This document shows positions 1 through 10,300 of a stretch of DNA of 64,000 bases, in pieces (within the stretch, counting starts at the first letter, position 1; each line of letters starts with the position of its first letter). Both the position numbers and the translations under genes were made by a program. A model generated the notes under the pieces. The model was not told the DNA's origin. It made no database searches and saw only the letters and a program-made list of their open reading frames with translations. The stretch lies in contig NZ_VFPL01000001.1 in NCBI RefSeq assembly GCF_006716645.1, forward strand, positions 3,224,001-3,288,000. The letters are read 5' to 3'. Source of the stretch: Arcticibacter tournemirensis. Its GTDB lineage: Bacteria > Bacteroidota > Bacteroidia > Sphingobacteriales > Sphingobacteriaceae.

Positions 1-39
1 TCTGCAGGACAATCCATTTTTAATATACGAAATGTTGAT

Positions 40-819
40 CTATTCATCCGAGGCGTCTCTATCTTTTAACTCATTGACAAAGTGGTTGAGTGTTTGCAGG
101 TTTTTAACGGCATCGCCCATGGTATTGTTAAAATACGAAAATATTGTCTTCCCGTCCTGCATCCATTCATTGATATACAGTGCATATTCGTAAAGAAAAT
201 CGTCGGTATAACTACCCCTATATCCGCCGTTTGGACCATGAAATCGCAGATACATGAAATCTCCAGCTACATCATTCAATGGAGTGGCAGAGGCGGGCAG
301 ATCATGAATAACGAATCCCATACTGTACTGATCCAAAAGCTCATAGATATCTTCAACATACCACGACCTGTTGCGAAACTCCAAAAATATCTTCCATGAG
401 TTATCCTCATCTGCGCTCCTTATTTCAGCGAGCAATCTATCCAGTCCGAAAAGATCGAATGCTTGACCAGGAGGAAATTGCACCAGTAAACATCCTTTTT
501 TATCACCTGCCCGGTTGATTGTGTCCATAAACCTCCTGACGGCGTCGGGATTAAAAACAAGCCCTTTATTATGTGTTATTTCACGCCATAATTTAAAAGT
601 AAACTTGAAGTTCTCAGGGACGCTGGCAGCCCATTTTTCAACGGTTGCCGGTTGAGGGATTTTATAAAAAGAGCTGTTTACCTCAAGGCTGTTAAATAAG
701 GAAGCATAAAAAGTAAGTCTGCTTTTATCTCTGAATTCCACAGGGAAGGCCTGCTTGTTCCGAACAGGCAAAGTAATATTACTGGTTCCTGAATAAAAAT
801 CTCCTATAACTTGCGGCAT
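40..819 (-). CDS. DUF72 (YecE-like) family protein
   Basis: A complete 259-residue protein that reads as a DUF72 domain from end to end. The N-terminus has the family's glycine-serine-type start (IGDFYSGTSN), then a stretch naming the small barrel core (NSLEVNSSFYKIP) and a late FLEFRNRSWY segment where the family has its conserved Arg and Trp. The fold is a TIM barrel; no reaction is established for the family, so no function is assigned. There is no signal peptide, so it should be cytosolic. It lies 88 bases downstream of the AsmA-like gene on the same strand and may be co-transcribed with it. The family call is firm; the role is unknown. Confidence 0.9.
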   Translation of the reverse strand: MPQVIGDFYSGTSNITLPVRNKQAFPVEFRDKSRLTFYASLFNSLEVNSSFYKIPQPATVEKWAASVPENFKFTFKLWREITHNKGLVFNPDAVRRFMDTINRAGDKKGCLLVQFPPGQAFDLFGLDRLLAEIRSADEDNSWKIFLEFRNRSWYVEDIYELLDQYSMGFVIHDLPASATPLNDVAGDFMYLRFHGPNGGYRGSYTDDFLYEYALYINEWMQDGKTIFSYFNNTMGDAVKNLQTLNHFVNELKDRDASDE

Positions 820-907
820 CTGCTATACAAAAAAATGTAATGTGTTTTTAAACAGATTATCACGTCTGAAGTTCTATATACCTGAAATAATAGCCCTCCG
901 GATACTT

Positions 908-3601
908 CTATTCCTTTGGGGTCTCGCTTTCAGCAGCACTTTTTTTCTTAAACGGATTGATTCCCTTAATAAGTCCTTTTCCTGTTTCCTTCAGACTTTT
1001 TTCAGCAGGTTGTTTATTCCCTGAAGTATCCGTGCTGCCCGATAACTTTTTGGAAAGCTGGGCTGCCGCACTCTGAAGGAGCTGTTTCTTTGCTGAAGCT
1101 ACAGAATCTTTTACAGCAGAAACAGCTGCTTGTTTAGCCACTTCCACTTTAGTACGAACAAATTCCGCCGACTGTTCCTTCATCGACTGTGCAAGACTTG
1201 CTGCGCTCTGTTTCAGAGCGGTCTTTACAACCGGATGAGTAACAGATCCCTCCAGCTTAATCTGGAGATCAACTTTATCGCCTATATTAAGAGGAATACC
1301 TTTGTTGTTCACTTTTGTTACCAGTCCGTTAACCAAAGAATTGCCTTTGGCACCCATCAGGGCCCGCGGTACTTTCATATTGATGGTATAATCAAGGCTC
1401 TGATCAAGTCCATGGAGTCCGCCAATTTCCATATCAATATCCTTCACCTTCATGTTAAAGGGCTTAACAAGAACTTTACCAGCTGCAAATTCAAAATAGC
1501 TTTTAATGTCTTTAACCGAGATCTGCTGCAGTGCGCTGATATTAAGTGTGTTTGCCATTTTTTCCAGCGGCTGAAACTTATTTAAAACACCTTCAAGTAA
1601 CAAAACATTTCCTTTTCCCGTAAGCGAGGAGAGATCGGGCATCATACCTTCACCCAGTTTTCCCTTCATATCTAAGTTGGAGCTAAGGGTTCCGGCGAGG
1701 AATTTTCCGACAGGCATAAGCTTTTGAACAGTATTGAAGGCAAAAAAAGTTTTTTGTATGTCAACGCCTTTTACATCATAATTAAGAGAAACATCCGGAT
1801 GTTTTTTATCGGTCTTTGTCGAATAATAACCGTTGATCGCCATGGTACCGTCAAGCGCTTCTCCTTTAACGTCCGAAAGCTTAACAGCTTCATCTTCTAT
1901 CCTGAGAGTACCAGAAAGGTTACTGATGTCAAGCTTATCATAGTGAACAGAACCTGCTTTTGCATTCAGTTGCAGGTCGAGGTTAGCAGGAACAGCAAAT
2001 GGAGCTGAAGTATTTGCTCCCCCTGTTTCGCTGGCTGAAGTTCCCATCCATTTATTAAGATCAATGTGATCGGCCGAAACATTAATAGTGCCATTCAGGG
2101 GCTGGTTTTTGATTACGTATGGCAGGATGTTGTTTATCGTACCATTGACGGTGAATTTAGTATTCATGAAACTGCCAGCCATATTACTGACAGTAACATT
2201 CCGGGGATTAAATGTCATCAGCATATTGCTCACCTGCAGCCCGCCGGGGTAATCAGATGAACGGTATAGAAAGTTTCGTACGGCAATAGTGCCATCCGCA
2301 TAAAACTGATCGAAGTTCTGTTTCTGAGCCGCGGCGGCGCTTCCTTTCATGCTCACATTGGCATCGAGCAAACCCTTTAGCGTAGTTCCTTTTTCCAGCT
2401 TCACGAAACTTGTTATTCCAGTAAGATCCAGCTTTCCTTTTGCGGCAGCATCAATAAGCAGTGAGGATAACGGTTTCTTGACGTTAAGCCGGAAGTCAAA
2501 AGGATTGTTGTCCATCTCAATATGTCCCCTGGGGATGTCGATTACTGTATGGTCTGTGATGCCGTCCGGATTATTAACACTGAGCTTAAGGTTGACGTTT
2601 TTTACGGCTTTAGGCAGATCAGGGTATTGGAAGAAGCCATCCTTTATTTCAAGGTTTATTTTATATGCCGGGATTTGAGCAGCGCTGTATGGTCCTTTTA
2701 CCAGTCCGTCGAAAGTAAGAGATCCATTCGTTTTTACAGACGCAAAATCATGCTGATAAATCGCAGGAATAAAAGAAAGTATGTTTTTGAAACTTGTAGA
2801 CAATGCTTTGAACTGAATATCCATATTGTAGCTGTCTGCCGAAGCGAGCTGAAAAAAACCTCCTGCACCAAGCTGAAGATCATTCAGCTTGATCTTATCT
2901 GTCTGAAAAGAATAGGTATTACTCTTTGTATCTATTTGAAGGTCTGCATCAACATCTGTCCTGATTTTATTGAGCCATGGAATGCCTCCATAGACAAAAT
3001 TCACCTCGTCCGCGGTCGTCGTGGTCTGCAGCGTAAACCGTTCAGATGTAAAGTCACCTTCACCCTCATGATTGAGGTTTACAATCTTACTGCTCATACG
3101 ACTTACATCATCCTCGTAAACGATATACCCGTTACGGATACTGTATTTCTTCAGGTGTATCACGAAAGGCTTCGTTTCAGAGCTGGTGTCTGCGGCCGAT
3201 GTGTCAGGTTTTAAGATATCCCAGTTTGCATTTCCATTTTTATTGACAAGCGCAAAAATGCGTGGCCGGTCAAGTTCTATAGCATTTATCTTTATAGTTT
3301 CGCCCTTTATTACACTAAGAAGGTTTAATGAAAGGTCAAAACCTTTTACCGACAACAGCGTGTCTTTTTCGAACTCTCCTGTTCCTATTATATGAAGGTC
3401 TTCAAGACGCAGCGACAGATCAGGAAAATCGCGTAAAAGCGAAATATCAGCTTCTTTAAAGTCGGCTTTCGCGTTCAGCTTTTTGTTGATTTCTGCTTTA
3501 GCAATTCCTTCGATTTTCCCTTTAAATACGAAGGGTAACAGAATAACGGCAACAATAATGAGCAGGAAAAAAATCCCGGCTATCCGTAGTGGCTTCTTCA
3601 T
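908..3601 (-). CDS. AsmA family protein (large inner-membrane-anchored protein)
   Basis: An 897-residue protein with one N-terminal membrane anchor (residues about 5-26, IAGIFFLLIIVAVILLPFVF) followed by a long beta-rich periplasmic region of the AsmA type. Residues 30-130 carry the AsmA N-terminal pattern (NKKLNAKADF, then LSLRLEDLHI and IELDRPRIF). The second half has the AsmA C-terminal pattern of repeated short beta strands with DLSSLTGKGNVLL around residue 660. The tail after about residue 790 is Lys/Ala/Ser-rich and low in complexity. AsmA-like proteins are thought to bridge the inner and outer membranes and affect lipid transport and outer membrane assembly; that is family knowledge, not shown here. 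Start chosen because an Arg/Lys-rich MKKP precedes the anchor. Confidence 0.88.
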   Translation of the reverse strand: MKKPLRIAGIFFLLIIVAVILLPFVFKGKIEGIAKAEINKKLNAKADFKEADISLLRDFPDLSLRLEDLHIIGTGEFEKDTLLSVKGFDLSLNLLSVIKGETIKINAIELDRPRIFALVNKNGNANWDILKPDTSAADTSSETKPFVIHLKKYSIRNGYIVYEDDVSRMSSKIVNLNHEGEGDFTSERFTLQTTTTADEVNFVYGGIPWLNKIRTDVDADLQIDTKSNTYSFQTDKIKLNDLQLGAGGFFQLASADSYNMDIQFKALSTSFKNILSFIPAIYQHDFASVKTNGSLTFDGLVKGPYSAAQIPAYKINLEIKDGFFQYPDLPKAVKNVNLKLSVNNPDGITDHTVIDIPRGHIEMDNNPFDFRLNVKKPLSSLLIDAAAKGKLDLTGITSFVKLEKGTTLKGLLDANVSMKGSAAAAQKQNFDQFYADGTIAVRNFLYRSSDYPGGLQVSNMLMTFNPRNVTVSNMAGSFMNTKFTVNGTINNILPYVIKNQPLNGTINVSADHIDLNKWMGTSASETGGANTSAPFAVPANLDLQLNAKAGSVHYDKLDISNLSGTLRIEDEAVKLSDVKGEALDGTMAINGYYSTKTDKKHPDVSLNYDVKGVDIQKTFFAFNTVQKLMPVGKFLAGTLSSNLDMKGKLGEGMMPDLSSLTGKGNVLLLEGVLNKFQPLEKMANTLNISALQQISVKDIKSYFEFAAGKVLVKPFNMKVKDIDMEIGGLHGLDQSLDYTINMKVPRALMGAKGNSLVNGLVTKVNNKGIPLNIGDKVDLQIKLEGSVTHPVVKTALKQSAASLAQSMKEQSAEFVRTKVEVAKQAAVSAVKDSVASAKKQLLQSAAAQLSKKLSGSTDTSGNKQPAEKSLKETGKGLIKGINPFKKKSAAESETPKE

Positions 3602-3755
3602 TTTTCAAAGTATTTCGGAGCTAAGATACAAAAACCTCCAGCGAAGAGAGGGGTGCAGTAACAATATGAGTTAGTGGAACCGTCATTGTGCCCTTGCTGC
3701 CCATTAAAGTACTAATGGATACCCATATTGCCCCGCTCCGGCTAATGATTCCCTA

Positions 3756-3794
3756 CTGTGAGTCTACCTTTTTGCCGAAAAGGTAGACTCACAG
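3756..3794. repeat. Perfect 17-bp inverted repeat with 5-base loop
   Basis: CTGTGAGTCTACCTTTT (3756-3772) is followed by TGCCG and then by its exact reverse complement (3778-3794). It sits between two divergent genes, so it cannot be the terminator of either, and no T run follows it on the plus strand. It could be a remnant of a mobile element, an operator-like site or a structured RNA element. Confidence 0.9.
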
Positions 3795-4087
3795 CAGGCT
3801 GAGCCGACCTTGTATGAAGGAATACAGATAATCAAAGGATCACCAGAAGCAGGCCATTCTGCGGGCATGATGACTTTCTGCAGGGCGTTTAAGGGATTTT
3901 CAGAACAGCTCAACACAAAGATAATCAACCGCTTAATTATACAGATTATAAATTAGAATTTCCTGTTTCATCTTTTTGCAGTTCTTATCAACTTTACTTT
4001 ACATCAGCTAAAGCCGCCGATCTCCGCATCGTGTTACCGTCCTAACCCTGCCCTGTGCCAGCTGCTGATGGCTGAAGCAATTTAAAA

Positions 4088-4094
4088 AAGGAGG
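4088..4094 (+). promoter_or_regulatory. Unusually strong Shine-Dalgarno site
   Basis: AAGGAGG lies 7 bases before the ATG at 4102. Most genes in this window have no recognisable Shine-Dalgarno sequence, as is usual in Bacteroidota, so this one stands out and fixes the start. Confidence 0.75.
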
Positions 4095-4101
4095 AAAATA
4101 T

Positions 4102-5187
4102 ATGGCAGTAATCGATAGTAAAGGCGGCATCCACGGCACAGCAGGCTCCGTGGTATACCGCAGCTACGGGGGAATGAACATCGTTCAGAGCCGTCCCCGG
4201 CGGTTCAAACAAACAGAGGCCAGCCAGGAGGCTGCCGGAGAATTCGGACTAATCAGTCAGGCATCCAGGGTGATCAGGGAGGCATTCCGTCCCTTTTATC
4301 ACCACTTTCATGACGGAGGGATGGTGAACCGCATGACGGCAGCCGTCTCGCGCAGTATCCGGGGCAGCCGCAGCCGGGAGCGTGGTGACCGCGACCTGCA
4401 CGACGGGGAGCTCTCCTTCCTGGAGGGACTGGAGTTCAATGAAAACTTTAAGTTTTCGCAGGCCCTGCAGTTCAAACCGCAGGTAAAGCGCAATGAGAAG
4501 GGACAGGTAAGCATCAGCCTGCCGGAGATCTACTCACGCAGGGACTTTGTCACCCCTTTCAGGGAAAACGGTAAGGTGAAGAGCTTCCGGCTCAGCTTTG
4601 TACTGGCAGGTTTCAACTTCAGGGAAAAGTTCTATGAGTATATCGGGGAACAGAGTGTCAGTATACGCGTAGGCAGCGTGACTGCCGCCCGCGAGCTGGT
4701 ATTTGAGGACGAAGTACCCAAAGGCTGCCTGCTGCTGGTGCTGGGTATGCTGGAATGTACCGATACGAACGTATACAAAAACCAGCTGGAATCGATCAAC
4801 AGCAGGGATTTCAACCCGGTAAGCCTGATCGCGGCATTCCAGTCGGAAGATGAAGCAGAGGCAGGATATGGGGAAAGCAGGGCCATCCTGCATGATGAAG
4901 AGGCAACAGCAACGGGCATCCCTACCCGTACCCAGCTGATGGCCGGTTACAGGGGGAACGACTTTCTGAGCAGTATGCGTGCCTGGAGGGAGGCGACGGC
5001 GGGGCGGGGAAAGGTGACCGAAGCAGAAGAGAGCCCGGGACTAAGGGATCAGGAACGAGCGCAGCAGCTGCAGGAGATGGAGCAGATAGTAAGGGAGAAA
5101 CTCAGGCAGATGAGCGGGCAGTCGGCCACAGCGGCCAGAGAGGCCATTGACCTGAGCAAGCTCATGGGGAAAAGAGTAGATTTTTAA
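4102..5187 (+). CDS. Unknown GC-rich protein, possibly DUF6266-related
   Basis: A 361-residue protein with no signal peptide or membrane segment. The N-terminus (GGIHGTAGSVVYRSYGGMNI, then QSRPRR) recalls DUF6266 proteins, which open with a glycine-rich segment followed by a Trp/Gly stretch and a proline-basic motif; this link is from memory and tentative. The middle is beta-rich and the last 60 residues are charged and probably helical (QQLQEMEQIVREKLRQM). Base composition is well above its neighbours: by hand count 33/60 G+C in 4201-4260 and 42/60 in 4321-4380. A textbook ribosome binding site precedes the ATG. It stands alone, with 110 bases before the next gene. Together these suggest high expression or recent acquisition. 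Function unknown. Confidence 0.8.
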   Translation: MAVIDSKGGIHGTAGSVVYRSYGGMNIVQSRPRRFKQTEASQEAAGEFGLISQASRVIREAFRPFYHHFHDGGMVNRMTAAVSRSIRGSRSRERGDRDLHDGELSFLEGLEFNENFKFSQALQFKPQVKRNEKGQVSISLPEIYSRRDFVTPFRENGKVKSFRLSFVLAGFNFREKFYEYIGEQSVSIRVGSVTAARELVFEDEVPKGCLLLVLGMLECTDTNVYKNQLESINSRDFNPVSLIAAFQSEDEAEAGYGESRAILHDEEATATGIPTRTQLMAGYRGNDFLSSMRAWREATAGRGKVTEAEESPGLRDQERAQQLQEMEQIVREKLRQMSGQSATAAREAIDLSKLMGKRVDF

Positions 5188-5297
5188 ATGCGCTTGACCT
5201 GCTAAGGGTAAACTGTGCACCTGATTATAAAAATAATCTAAACTTTTTTGCTGCGAGGCTTATTAAATCAGGAGTTTACATCTGCAATAAATCATTT

Positions 5298-7073
5298 ATG
5301 AAGGTCAGCGATTTTATTATTCAGCGCTTAAAAGAATGGAAGGTTAACCGGATCTTTGGGTATCCGGGTGATGGTATAAACGGCATATTAGGAGCATTAA
5401 ACCGTGCCAAAGACGATATCCGGTTTATACAGGTAAGGCATGAAGAGATGGCGGCTTTTATGGCCTGCGCGCATTCCAAGTTTACCGACGAGCCAGGTGT
5501 CTGTCTTGCAACATCCGGACCGGGGGCAATTCATTTGTTAAATGGCTTGTATGATGCCAAACTCGATCACCAGTCGGTAGTAGCTATTATCGGGCAACAG
5601 AAAAGGACGTCGATGGGAAGTAATTATCAGCAGGAGGTGGACCTTCTGTCGCTGTATAAAGATGTTGCGTCTGAGTATGTTCAGATGGTAACAGATCCAG
5701 CTCAGGTACGGCAGGTGATTGACCGGGCGTTCCGTATTGCAAAGGCAGAAAGAACCGTTACCGCAGTGATCGTACCGAACGATCTTCAGGAAGAGGAGGC
5801 TGTAGAGGAGCCGCAGCGTAAACATGGAAACGTTTTTACGGGGGTCGGTTACTCCAAATCCCATCTCATTCCTTCGGCGGAGGAATTGCAGAAGGCGGCT
5901 GCCATACTTAATGAAGGAGAGAAGGTTGCCATACTGGTAGGAGCGGGCGCTTTCAGCGCTGTGAATGAGGTAAAGCAGATAGCAGAGATACTCGGGGCGG
6001 GAGTGGCAAAAGCCTTGCTTGGGAAGGCGGTACTACCCGATGATCTTCCTTACGTTACCGGTTCTATCGGCTTGCTGGGCACTAAAGCAAGCTGGGAAAT
6101 GATGGAAAATTGCGATACCTTCCTTATGATCGGCAGTAGTTTCCCTTATTCTGAATACTTGCCCGAGCCGGGAAAGGCAAGGGGAGTACAGATCGACATC
6201 GACGGGCGAATGCTAAGCCTGCGGTATCCAATGGAGATCAACTTGTTAGGCGACAGTAAGAGCACCCTTGAGTCGCTTATTCCACTGCTCAAACACAAAG
6301 AGGATCGTTCGTGGCGCAAAACTATTGAAAATAATGTTACTGATTGGTGGGAAACCATTGAAAAGAGGGCTATGCAGGAGGCTGAGCCTATCAATCCTCA
6401 AAGGGTATTACAGGAGCTTTCTCCAAAACTTCCTGATGAGTGCATTATCACTGCAGATTCGGGAACATCGGCCTTTTGGTATGCACGTAATTTAAAAATG
6501 CGCGAAGGGATGCTTGCTTCTCTTTCAGGTACACTGGCCACAATGTGCCCGGCGGTTCCGTATGCTGTTGCTGCAAAATTTGCTTATCCAGGGAGAGTAC
6601 CCATTGCAATTGTTGGCGACGGCGCCATGCAAATGTTGGGTATGAACGAGTTGATCACTATTTCGAAATACTAGAGAGAGTGGAGCAATCCGCGGTTGCT
6701 GGTTATCGTACTGAATAACCGTGATTTGAATATGGTGACCTGGGAACAGCGAATGATGGCAGGGGAACCAAAATTTGAAGGGTCTCAGAATATTCCTGAT
6801 GTTCCTTATGCACAGTTTGCTGAACTGTTAGGATTGAAAGGCATACGGGTGGAAAAGCCCGGACAGATATCCGGAGCGCTTGACGAAGCTTTGAGCACTG
6901 ACCGTCCCACAGTACTCGACGTGCTGGTAGACCCTAATGTACCCGTTGTTCCGCCGCATATTGCTATGAGTCAGCTGGCTATGTATAGTAAAGCTCTATT
7001 GAAAGGCGACCCCGAAAGCGCGGGAATAGTAAGGCAAACGATCAGAGAAGTAATGCAGGGCGGAGTAGGTTAA
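5298..7073 (+). pseudogene. Thiamine-diphosphate enzyme (pyruvate oxidase / acetolactate synthase-like), interrupted by an amber codon
   Basis: Read as one frame this is a 591-codon member of the large thiamine-diphosphate enzyme family, closest in layout to pyruvate oxidase-like proteins. The N-terminal pyrimidine-binding domain has FGYPGDGING and the activating Glu in RHEEMAAF; a central domain follows; the C-terminal diphosphate-binding motif starts with VGDGAMQM and ends with VLNNRD. Codon 459 (6672-6674) is TAG, directly after ISKY and before REWSNPRLL, in the same frame as the remaining 132 codons, which keep full family similarity. Relatives carry Trp at this place as far as I recall, so TGG to TAG is the simplest explanation. 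The stop falls inside the cofactor motif, so a truncated product would be inactive. Alternatives: sequencing error or suppression. Confidence 0.85.
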
Positions 7074-7088
7074 ACCGGAATTAGAATA

Positions 7089-7262
7089 ATGAGAAGGAAT
7101 CGAAAGCTATGGGCCCCGGGGGCTGTTATGCTTGCAGGCTTGATGCTTGACAGTTTTGCATTCGCAATAATTCAGGATTCTTTAAGTCCTGCTATTATGA
7201 TTATAGCTGCAATCCTGTTTCTTGGTGGTATAATCTGGTTTGCTGCCAACTTTCGTGAATAG
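7089..7262 (+). CDS. Small two-helix membrane protein (57 residues)
   Basis: This short reading frame begins with MRRNRKLWAP and has two hydrophobic stretches, residues about 11-28 and 34-53, ending in ANFRE. A basic N-terminus before the first helix suits membrane insertion. It starts 16 bases after the thiamine enzyme frame ends, on the same strand, so it could be the last gene of that unit. No family is recognised and codon statistics were not computed, so it is a plausible but unproven gene. Confidence 0.5.
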   Translation: MRRNRKLWAPGAVMLAGLMLDSFAFAIIQDSLSPAIMIIAAILFLGGIIWFAANFRE

Positions 7263-7282
7263 GGTTATGCAAGATGAGTGAC

Positions 7283-7340
7283 GATAAACTTGTTTTATAA
7301 GCGGAGGTTTATGTAAACTTGCATCCAAAACAAGCTTATC
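7283..7340. repeat. Imperfect inverted repeat with nested palindrome before the SNF2 gene
   Basis: GATAAACTTGTTTT (7283-7296) faces AAAACAAGCTTATC (7327-7340), pairing at 13 of 14 positions. The loop holds a second palindrome, GTTTATGTAAAC (7307-7318). It lies in the 117 bases between the small membrane protein and the helicase gene and could be a terminator for the upstream unit or a leader structure; there is no clear T run after it. Confidence 0.6.
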
Positions 7341-7379
7341 CGGCTTAAAATATTGCATTCGCCTTTATAAAGAATATCA

Positions 7380-10300
7380 GTGATTAATACATCAGGAAAA
7401 CAGGAAGAACCGTCAGGTAATCATCGCTTTACATTAAGAAATACCTCCATTTCTGATATTACGGAAGGGCTTCTTTTAAGACACATGAACGCGGGGAATA
7501 CGTATGATAGCAGGGCATATCAGAACGTAAACCCTAAAATCCTTGAGCTTAATCTGGGTGTCTTTACCAACCAGTTTACTACTCTTGCTTTTCCGGATGT
7601 AACAGTCGTCCGTCAGGGCAATGATTTATTTCTCTCCTGCAATTGCCCCGAAAACAATAAGAATTTATGTGAACACGAGGCGCTGGTTATGACCGCTCTG
7701 ATCAGAAGGGACGAACTGCGGGTGTTTTTTGATGAAAAGCTTCGGCACGAAAAGCTAAGAGAAGTTGCTGTCGATTATGGGCTGGAGAACGAACCCGATC
7801 TGGACAACTTTTTTGAATTAGAGTACATCCATAAGAAACTGATTATTAAATCACGCCTTCCATCACTCTTTGCAGCAACAAAGGAAAACTTTGCTGCTTT
7901 TAACGATCTTCTGAAGAACGGTGATCAAAATATTGCAGACGCAGCTGCCAGGACCACTGATCAGCCGGTTTTTGTGGTATTGCGGCAGCATAAATACTAT
8001 CAATATCTCTTTGTTGATCTTTACCGTTCGGAAGTATCGCTGGAGGGGCGTATCAAAAACCCCTTAACAGCAGTGTCGCCGCTCGACCTCATGTGGAGAT
8101 CGGAAGATCCCGATCATTTAAAGTTCTTTACAGCTGTCAGCAAATTTCAAAACCAGACAAGTACAGCGCGAACCCATTCAGATCTGGTCGCGCTAAGAGC
8201 GATCGTAAAGAATCCCTTAGATTATGCCTTTTACTATCATGACAAAGACGTGTCAGAGAAAGTGACCGCTCGTTCCCTTGTCCCCGTAAAAATCAAGCTG
8301 CTGACAAACGATCCTGAATTGAAAGTAAATCCGCAGGGGGCTTTCTACGAATTGAGCGGGAGTATTAAAATTGAAGGCCGGATCTGCGACCTGGAAAGCC
8401 TGGATCTTAGGTTTAACTATTTCCTTGCGGCAGAACAAACGCTTTATCTTGCCGGAAACCTTCAGGCTCTGGGCATCATTGACTTGCTAAAGAAGAAGAA
8501 CGGCCGGCTTCTGATCCACGGTTCGAAATACAGGGAGTTTAAAACAAAATTACTTACAAAGATCGAGGATAAGGTAGGTATTGATTATACACATATTAAG
8601 CCAGCCACTCCCTTACAGCTCAACCAGCAGGGCTTTAATAATCCGAAAGAAAAGGTTATTTATCTTTCGGATTTTGGGCAGGATGTGATGATCATTCCAG
8701 TGGTGCGATATGGAGAGGAGGAAGTACCGATCCGAAGCAAGCGGCAGGTTTATGGAACCGATAAGCAGGGGCGTGAATTTCTGGTAAAGCGCGACGGTGA
8801 GGAGGAAGATGCTTTTACAGCACTTCTGCTAAAGCAGCATCCCTATTTCGAAGAGCAGCTTGAGAACGACCTGTACTATTTTTATCTGCACAAGAAACGC
8901 TTCCTGGATGAAGAATGGTTTTTAAATGCCTTCGATGAATGGCGGAAGTACAATATTACTATCCTTGGTTTTAATGAGCTGGAGGGAAATAAGCTCAATC
9001 CTCATAAAGTAAAGATCAGCATAAAAGTTCTTAGCGGGATTAACTGGTTCAATGCCATTGTGAATGTAAAGTACGGAAAGAAGAGACTCGGCCTGAAGCA
9101 GTTGCAGAAAGCTGTAAGGAATAAGAATAAGTATGTTCAGCTGGACGATGGCACCACGGGCATTCTTCCTGAGGAATGGATGGAGAAATTTGCAGCCTAT
9201 TTTAATTCGGCTGAGATTGCAGGCGACGACACGCTGATTATTCCGAAAGTTAACTTCTCTGCTGTCGACCAGTTATATGATGCCGAAATGCTGGATGATG
9301 AGGTTAAGGAAGAACTTAACTTCTATCGTAAAAGGTTATCGGACTTTGAGTCAGTTAAGAACGTTAAGATTCCGGCAGAATTGGAAGGGACCCTGCGTTC
9401 CTATCAAAGGGAGGGATTGAACTGGCTTAATTTTCTTGATGATTTAGGCTTTGGGGGCTGCCTTGCCGATGACATGGGTTTAGGCAAATCTGTTCAGATC
9501 ATTGCCTTTATTTTATCACAAAGGGAAAAGACAAAGCATAATGTTAATCTTATCGTAGTTCCTGCATCTCTGATATTTAACTGGCAGGCGGAAGTGAGCA
9601 AGTTTGCTCCTTCTGTAAAGATACATACTATTTATGGTGCCGACAGGATAAAAAATACTCATGATTTCGACCCTTATGAAATCGTCCTTACTTCTTATGG
9701 AACGCTGCTGTCAGATATTCGCTTCCTGAAAGACTATACTTTCAACTACATCTTCCTGGACGAATCACAAAATATTAAAAATCCCGAATCTCAACGATAT
9801 AAGGCGGTCCGCTTATTAAAGTCGCGAAATAAGATTGTGATTACAGGCACACCTGTAGAGAACAATACCTTCGACCTTTACGGTCAGCTGTCTTTTGCCT
9901 GTCCGGGTTTATTGGGCAGTAAGCAATATTTTAAGGATATCTACTCATCGCCGGTCGACAAGTTTAAAAGTTACAGGCGGACAACAGAACTCCAAAATAA
10001 AATCAAGCCTTTCATTCTGCGCAGAACCAAGCAACAGGTGGCATCAGAACTTCCTGACAAAACAGAAATGGTGCTTTATTGCGAAATGAAACCTGAGCAG
10101 CGTAAAATATACGATGCCTATGAGAAGGAGTTCAGAGAGTATATTTCAGCTGCCACGGATGATGAATTAGCGAAGAGCCCGATGAATGTTCTAAAAGGAT
10201 TAACGCGGCTAAGGCAGATATGTAATTCGCCACTGTTACTAAAAGAAGAGAAACTAAAAGGAGAGGAGTCAGTGAAAATTGAGATGCTGACAGAACAGAT

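Larger units (their letters stand above)
3602..4101. other. 500-base divergent intergenic region
   Basis: No convincing gene on either strand. It separates the leftward AsmA-like gene from the rightward GC-rich unknown gene, so promoters for both should lie here. The only strong structure seen is the perfect inverted repeat at 3756-3794, listed separately. Confidence 0.7.

Noticed and set aside
2522-3214. 230-residue plus-strand reading frame
   Set aside because: It lies antisense within the AsmA-like gene and reads as a low-quality Cys/Arg-rich shadow.
6696-7073. Separate 125-residue gene starting TTG after the thiamine enzyme
   Set aside because: It is in the same frame as the upstream part and completes its cofactor motif, so it is the rest of the interrupted gene.
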